Source of the DNA: Eremophila alpestris peregrina
Taxonomy: Eukaryota; Chordata; Aves; Passeriformes; Alaudidae
Direction of reading: 5' to 3'
DNA: 64,000 nucleotides
Assembly: GCA_009792885.1 (NCBI GenBank)
Contig: WMCF01000017.1
Coordinates: 16,008,072 to 16,072,071, forward strand
Below the pieces are notes generated by a model. That model did not search any database. It worked only from the letters and a program-made list of their open reading frames with translations, and was not told where the DNA came from. The translations under genes and the position numbers were made by a program. Positions 59,056 to 64,000 of this stretch are shown in pieces (positions within the stretch are counted from its first letter, which is position 1; each line of letters starts with the position of its first letter).

Positions 59056-62000
59056 TTGTTCTAAATCACTCTTCCAAAGTTTATATATTATAAAGAATGC
59101 ATGCTTAGCTGGAGGCAATTCCAGCTAAAAAATTAGTTCCTTCTGCCTCATTATCCTACTATTTCATGCATCTCTGAAACTCTGCATTATACTCTAAGAA
59201 AGCTTCTAGAGGAGATTCATTGCCATAAGGCATCAATCAACATAACTTGTGATTAACCTCATACTACAGAATAAAAGTATGTCAAAACCTTCTCATGTAA
59301 ATAGCTTGATGTGTACAGCACAGACATTTACCATGCCAGATTCCATTTATATTTATATTGATCTATTAGCTGTCCTGGCATTCTGAGTGAAGGAAAACAC
59401 CCTACAAAAAATTTTGCTGGATACAATACGACAGACTGTGGTAAGTGTGAAAAACCAAACTACAATCTCTTAGTGTGGTAATTTCATATTGCCTGGAGTT
59501 GCCACTTCTGCAGCATTATATTGCTGTGTTTGGACACATCTGGGTAGGTGGTTTTCAGAGAAGAGACAAAGCCATGGTAAAGGAAACAGAGGATTCAAAC
59601 TGTAGGCAGGCAGATGGCTACGTGAAGAAATGTGATTCCTATCAAGCAGTCAACAGAAAATGGAAAAAAATTCCAGAGACCTGAAGAAATCATGCATGGA
59701 AGAGAAAATGAAGAAGTAGATTAGTACAATGTTGTAAATCATTTCACAGAGCCTCAGGATAAATGAACTAATCCTTCTCATCTCAATGCCAAATATGCAT
59801 AATTTGAAAAGAAGAAGGATAACTTGCTTAAAGCATTTTTAGACATTTATTGAGTAGCAGATGAAAAATATGGCAGCTATAGCTAGATGCTCTTTCAATT
59901 TTGCATTTCCACTAAGTGTTTCATTTATTTGAACATCCTTGATAAGGTCTCAGAGGAGACTGAGGCTTAACAGAACTGGGGTGAAAGGTAAATGCTAATA
60001 TAATTTGAAACTAGGAAAGTGAAAGGTAGAAAAGGAAGCCAAGAGCAGGTATACTACACTGTTAAACAAGGAAGGAATCAAACAGTGAATTGCTGCAGAC
60101 TATAGCCACAGTCACTGTTGCTTACAACATTTATTGATAGTGGTAAAGACTCATCAACAGTCATTCAGTGATATTTGTGTTTCCTACTGGCTTCTTCTTT
60201 TGCGGAAAACTTTTTTTTTTTGGTGTTTTCCTCCAGAAATGATTCTCCAAATTTCCTCTTCTGATAGCAAAAGAAATAAGTACTGCTGAAGTGACAGACA
60301 TCTTTATAATCAGTGATATGTAACATGGGGGAGGAATGAATATGGGTTCCTGTATTTGTTCATCATAAGTCACATGAATCACTAAGAAGCACACGTGTAA
60401 AATTAGAACTTGCTGAAAAACAAAATGCCAGACTTCCAAAGAAACTTGCAGTCTCAAACAGATTTCATTTAATGATTTTGGAGGGCAATTTAAAGATAGC
60501 ACTGAAATTTAATAACAGGTAATAATCATGATCTGGTTCCTCACTTTTTTCCTACACTTTGTGCCTTTCTTTTCCTTTTTCTTGCTGGGCATTCTTAGGA
60601 GGTTGAATTTTATCAAGGAATGTAAGCATATTCTTACTTACATAAGTAAGACATGAATTCTAAGAATATATACAAAACCAGCCAACAAAACAAACAGATT
60701 CTCAAGCATTTCCAGCCTAATATTTGCATTCAGTGCTTTCAGATGCTTTTGAGCTATGTGCAAATTCTTGATCGACCTCCAGACAAAACATTAATAGTGA
60801 AAAGAATTTAAGCCAGTAATCCAATTGTTTGCTGCAGATACCTCTTTCAGCCCTAGGGAAAGGAGTAACTGACAAATTAAACAATATGCATAATGCAGAC
60901 ATAAAGATGAACAGTAATTCAGCTGCTGCTCAATTCTATATTATATATTACAAACTGTAGAGAATTAAATCAAATTTTTAAGCAACATGGCTTTAATGGA
61001 TGCATGTCTGTTGTGTTGCTCCTCCTAATACATTATTATTCCACAGTTTTATATTCTAGTGTTTTGAGTTGTTTTCATTTGGTGACAATTTCTTTTGTAA
61101 AATCATAGTCCTTGCTACAATTTTTGCCTTTGCTGCTCAAAATCTTAGGTGAACACCTCACATAAAGACACACAGACCTCACAGTTCTTGATTTTTGAGA
61201 CAACTGTTCTATAATATATTGTATTATTTAAAATCTGTTACATAAGAGGTCAATAATATTTTAACTGAATTTAGTGGGGAAACACAATGATGGAAATCCA
61301 TTGTAAACTTTCATCCTAATTTCTTTCATATTCATAGTCCAATTTCTAAATATGTGCCAATTCAGAATTTCTTGTTTTAAAGGTACATTTCTTATTTCAA
61401 CATAAAGAATTCTGACATTTTTCTACTATTTCCTATTTGAGAATTGTCTTCCATGTCAGCATATATCTGATCCTTCACTGTGTGCTTGATTTTTTTTTAA
61501 AAGGCAGAAAAATTAACTAGAACTAGTTTACAATCGTTATGGATGTAACAGTTTGAGTATGGTAGGGATCAAGGATCAGGGATTTGTATAAATATTACAT
61601 ATTATGCAACATTTAAGATATAAATTCATAATTTAAAGAGGAAGAGTAAAAAAAAGAAGGTATGAATTTTAAATAAATTTATTAGGAAGATTTTTGTGAA
61701 CTATTTAGGCATAAATGTTGTTGTTCTTTGATAACTTGTGCTCTCTGAGATGTGTTTAATTACTCCTGATTCTGGTTTCAATTCAGGCCCTACAGGATAC
61801 TACTTTACTTTACTCTCCATGTGCTTCTTTTCTTCCAGAAGGAAAAGGGAGCTGTGGAAAAGGAGCTGGTGGGAAAGGGATGATGCTGTAGTTGTCTGAT
61901 GAGGAAGCTGCAACAAAAACATGAGCTTGGGCTACAGGAATGGGAAACAAAAGGCTACTTCTTGCTTAGGGTCTCTAAAATCATGATAACTCTTGTGTGT

Positions 62001-63294
62001 TTTCTGCAAGTAAATGAAGCTGAAATTCCCACTAATTCATACACTGAGAACTACTGTATGTCTTTGAAAATGCTGTATTACTTTCAGCTTTGTTGTTGCT
62101 GTATATCTGGCCTCTTTGATCTATATTTTCTCCTTCACTGTAAAGCTTCCTCTCTTGACTTAAAGAAAGTAAAAAAAAAAAATCAACAGAAAGCTTTCAG
62201 ATTTAATTTGAAACATTTCTCATTTTGAGTTTCATCGGTCAAATCCTCTGATCTGATTTTCTCATCCTTTCAGACTCTTCACAATCTCAAAGGAAAAAAG
62301 CTCTCAGGCCACAGGACTACATCTATAAATCTTCAAAATCCTGTATCTAGGGTTGTTTCATCTGTTGTAAACCTGGAGCTTTGCACAGGTGAGTGATCAT
62401 CTCTGCCCTAATAAAGTTGATAATGTAGTTTGAAATGAAATTTGATTCCTCCCTTTTTGGAAGAAGCAGTGCTGTTTGAAAATGAAATACAGGCCATTTG
62501 TTTGATGGCTACTCCATTATATTATAGCCAGCCTTCCTGTACTCATACAAAAAGCAAGATGTGAAATAGTGATATTAAAAAAAAAAAAAAAGATGATATG
62601 GTAATTGCACAAGAAAATGGCAAGCCTAATATTTTTATGGGATTTTAGTAAGCAGATTCTTCCTGACAAATAGCTTTCCTGACAAAATCATATTCTACTG
62701 TTGCATTTCATATGGGTTTTAAGAAGCTGGTTACATAAGCTGAAGACCAACTACATATTTAATGCCTCAGTTCAAGCTGATATTGCACAATACAGACCCT
62801 TATAAATAAACAATTATTCATGGAACACTATTTGATTGTATAATGAAGTCATGAAAATACCTATATCTGCCCAAAATTACTTTAATGCATTTGGTAACTG
62901 GCAAGGTTTAATTGTCTTGCCATTAAAAACTTCCAGGCAAAGGGTTTAGAAAAGAACCAATCTTTTTTTTAGTACATGCATAGATACTAAAGTGCAGCAG
63001 AAATTAAATCTACTAATCTACATATTGGTTGGGGCAAACCACTGTTAAGCTGCAGTCTATAAGTGTCTATTTGCCCTATCTTGGTTGAGTATTTTCCAGC
63101 AGTGCTGCATTTCCCCTCAAAAAACTTCTGTAAGAGCATGTTCTGATTCTCTTTGTCTCTGGTTTTCTAAATGAAATTTATTTATAATGTGTTTCAGGGA
63201 AGATCACCATTCAGTATAAATTGAATAAACTCCACTGACATAGATGGAGTTTTGCTGTTTATACCAGCTGACACTCTGGGTCTATATATATGCA

Positions 63295-63348
63295 AAGGTT
63301 GAACTCAATGACCTTGGGGGTCTTTTCTAACCTTAATGATTCTAGATG
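63295..63348 (+). mobile_element. CR1 LINE, very short 3' tail
   Basis: 'gttgaactcaatgaccttgg' followed by 'gggtcttttctaaccttaat' and 'gattcta' is the last 50 or so bases of a CR1 3' UTR on the plus strand, ending in the terminal GATTCTA motif. Severe 5' truncation is normal for CR1. Confidence 0.88.
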
Positions 63349-64000
63349 CTACACTGTACTGTTTTCCATTTGTACATGATTGACATTCACTATTTGATTT
63401 TCTGAGCTAAAAGACAATAGTCAAGTCTCTTGAAAGTATTCAGCAAGTCCTTTTTTAATTTATTATGTGTTACCTGTATTTTCTTTCAACAATTTCAACA
63501 ATGGACTTTTAAAGGTATTTATTTTAGATCGACTATTGCCTGAAAGATTCAAACAATAAATTTTTACCCTTCCCTGTGTTTCCATCCTAGCAGAAAAGCT
63601 ATTAAAGCGGGTAGAAATCTGATTGCAGTCTCTGTTTTCAAGCATTCTGGAAATTGGTAAATTTTTCCTTCTGTGATGGGGAGAAAAAATATTAAGGTGT
63701 ATCTAAAATATTAAAGTTTATTTAAAATGAATTAAGGTTTAGAGTTCTTTTATTTCAAGAAATATATCCGTGCAAGTGGTCTGCATGGGAAAAATAAATA
63801 ATTTATTGCCTTTTCAGTTCCTTCCTCTTGCTATTTCATTTTCTCCAGTCTGTTTACTTATTTTCACTATTCTTCTCCAAAATATTTAAAGATTCAGCTA
63901 CATTTTCAAGTTGCCTCTTATGTTATTTTTTGTTTAGACGAACCAAGTAAAATGCTGAAACAGTGCCCTACAGCTGTTGGTACCCAAATACAGACGATGA
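63349..64000. other. AT-rich unique DNA, no gene seen
   Basis: No open frame, repeat or motif that I can support. Confidence 0.6.

Larger units (their letters stand above)
57436..63294. other. AT-rich unique DNA, no gene seen
   Basis: No gene supported. A 28-base unit rich in ATAGATAG repeats 1.7 times at 58140-58187. A T/G-rich strand lies at 58935-59055. A-runs occur at 62170-62182 and 62579-62592. The 113-codon minus frame at 60161-60502 and the 109-codon plus frame at 61899-62228 have no recognised domain. Confidence 0.6.

Noticed and set aside
1..64000. tRNA, rRNA or spliceosomal RNA genes
   Set aside because: I looked for B-box-like GGTTCRA words and known RNA cores and found none that fit.

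Overview
The window reads as vertebrate nuclear DNA from a bird, most likely a passerine. It is AT-rich, has very few CpGs and is full of short A/T runs. It contains no dense ORFs, ribosome-binding sites or operons. The lineage call rests on its repeats: several CR1 non-LTR retrotransposon fragments with avian-type 3' ends, and solo retroviral LTRs of one family. Three runs of N (5382-5711, 20815-20944, 35508-35797) mark assembly gaps, and two of them sit in simple-sequence tracts.

I find no intact protein-coding gene. The open frames are short, lack recognisable domains and look like chance frames in AT-rich or repeat DNA. The window is best read as intergenic or deep intronic sequence. The only gene-like signal outside repeats is a TATA box, short leader, ATG and splice-donor arrangement at 21136-21198, which is a weak candidate promoter and first exon.

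Layout. 1-155: 3' tail of a CR1 (+). 155-28.8 kb: mostly unique AT-rich DNA with one complete solo LTR (14694-15148, +, 4-bp duplication GTGT), the candidate promoter near 21.1 kb and a GC-rich block at 21.87-22.13 kb. 28.83-29.34 kb: CR1 (-). 30.99-31.98 kb: an unclassified interspersed repeat, here called X, split by a solo LTR (31125-31575, -). 35.45-35.86 kb: compound pentanucleotide satellite around a gap. 37.71-38.03 kb: CR1 (-). 39.29-41.40 kb: the most structured locus, a CR1 (-) keeping pieces of ORF1 (GDSL-like esterase type) and of the ORF2 endonuclease, joined directly to its 3' UTR with the reverse-transcriptase part missing, and split by a third solo LTR (40645-41037, +, 4-bp duplication ATAC). 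About 44.58-44.64 kb: a fossil end of an older CR1/L3-type element. 49.6-50.0 kb: a possible polyadenylated retrocopy (-). 55.63-56.12 kb: an uninterrupted copy of X. 56.30-57.43 kb: CR1 (+) with a degraded reverse transcriptase, itself carrying a piece of another CR1 in reverse. 63.30-63.35 kb: short CR1 tail (+).

The interesting content is therefore the layered history of transposons: LTRs nested in CR1 and in X, 4-bp duplications pointing to class I-type integration, and an internally deleted CR1. Beyond that there are a few candidate regulatory segments. I did not find convincing evidence of a new biological system.
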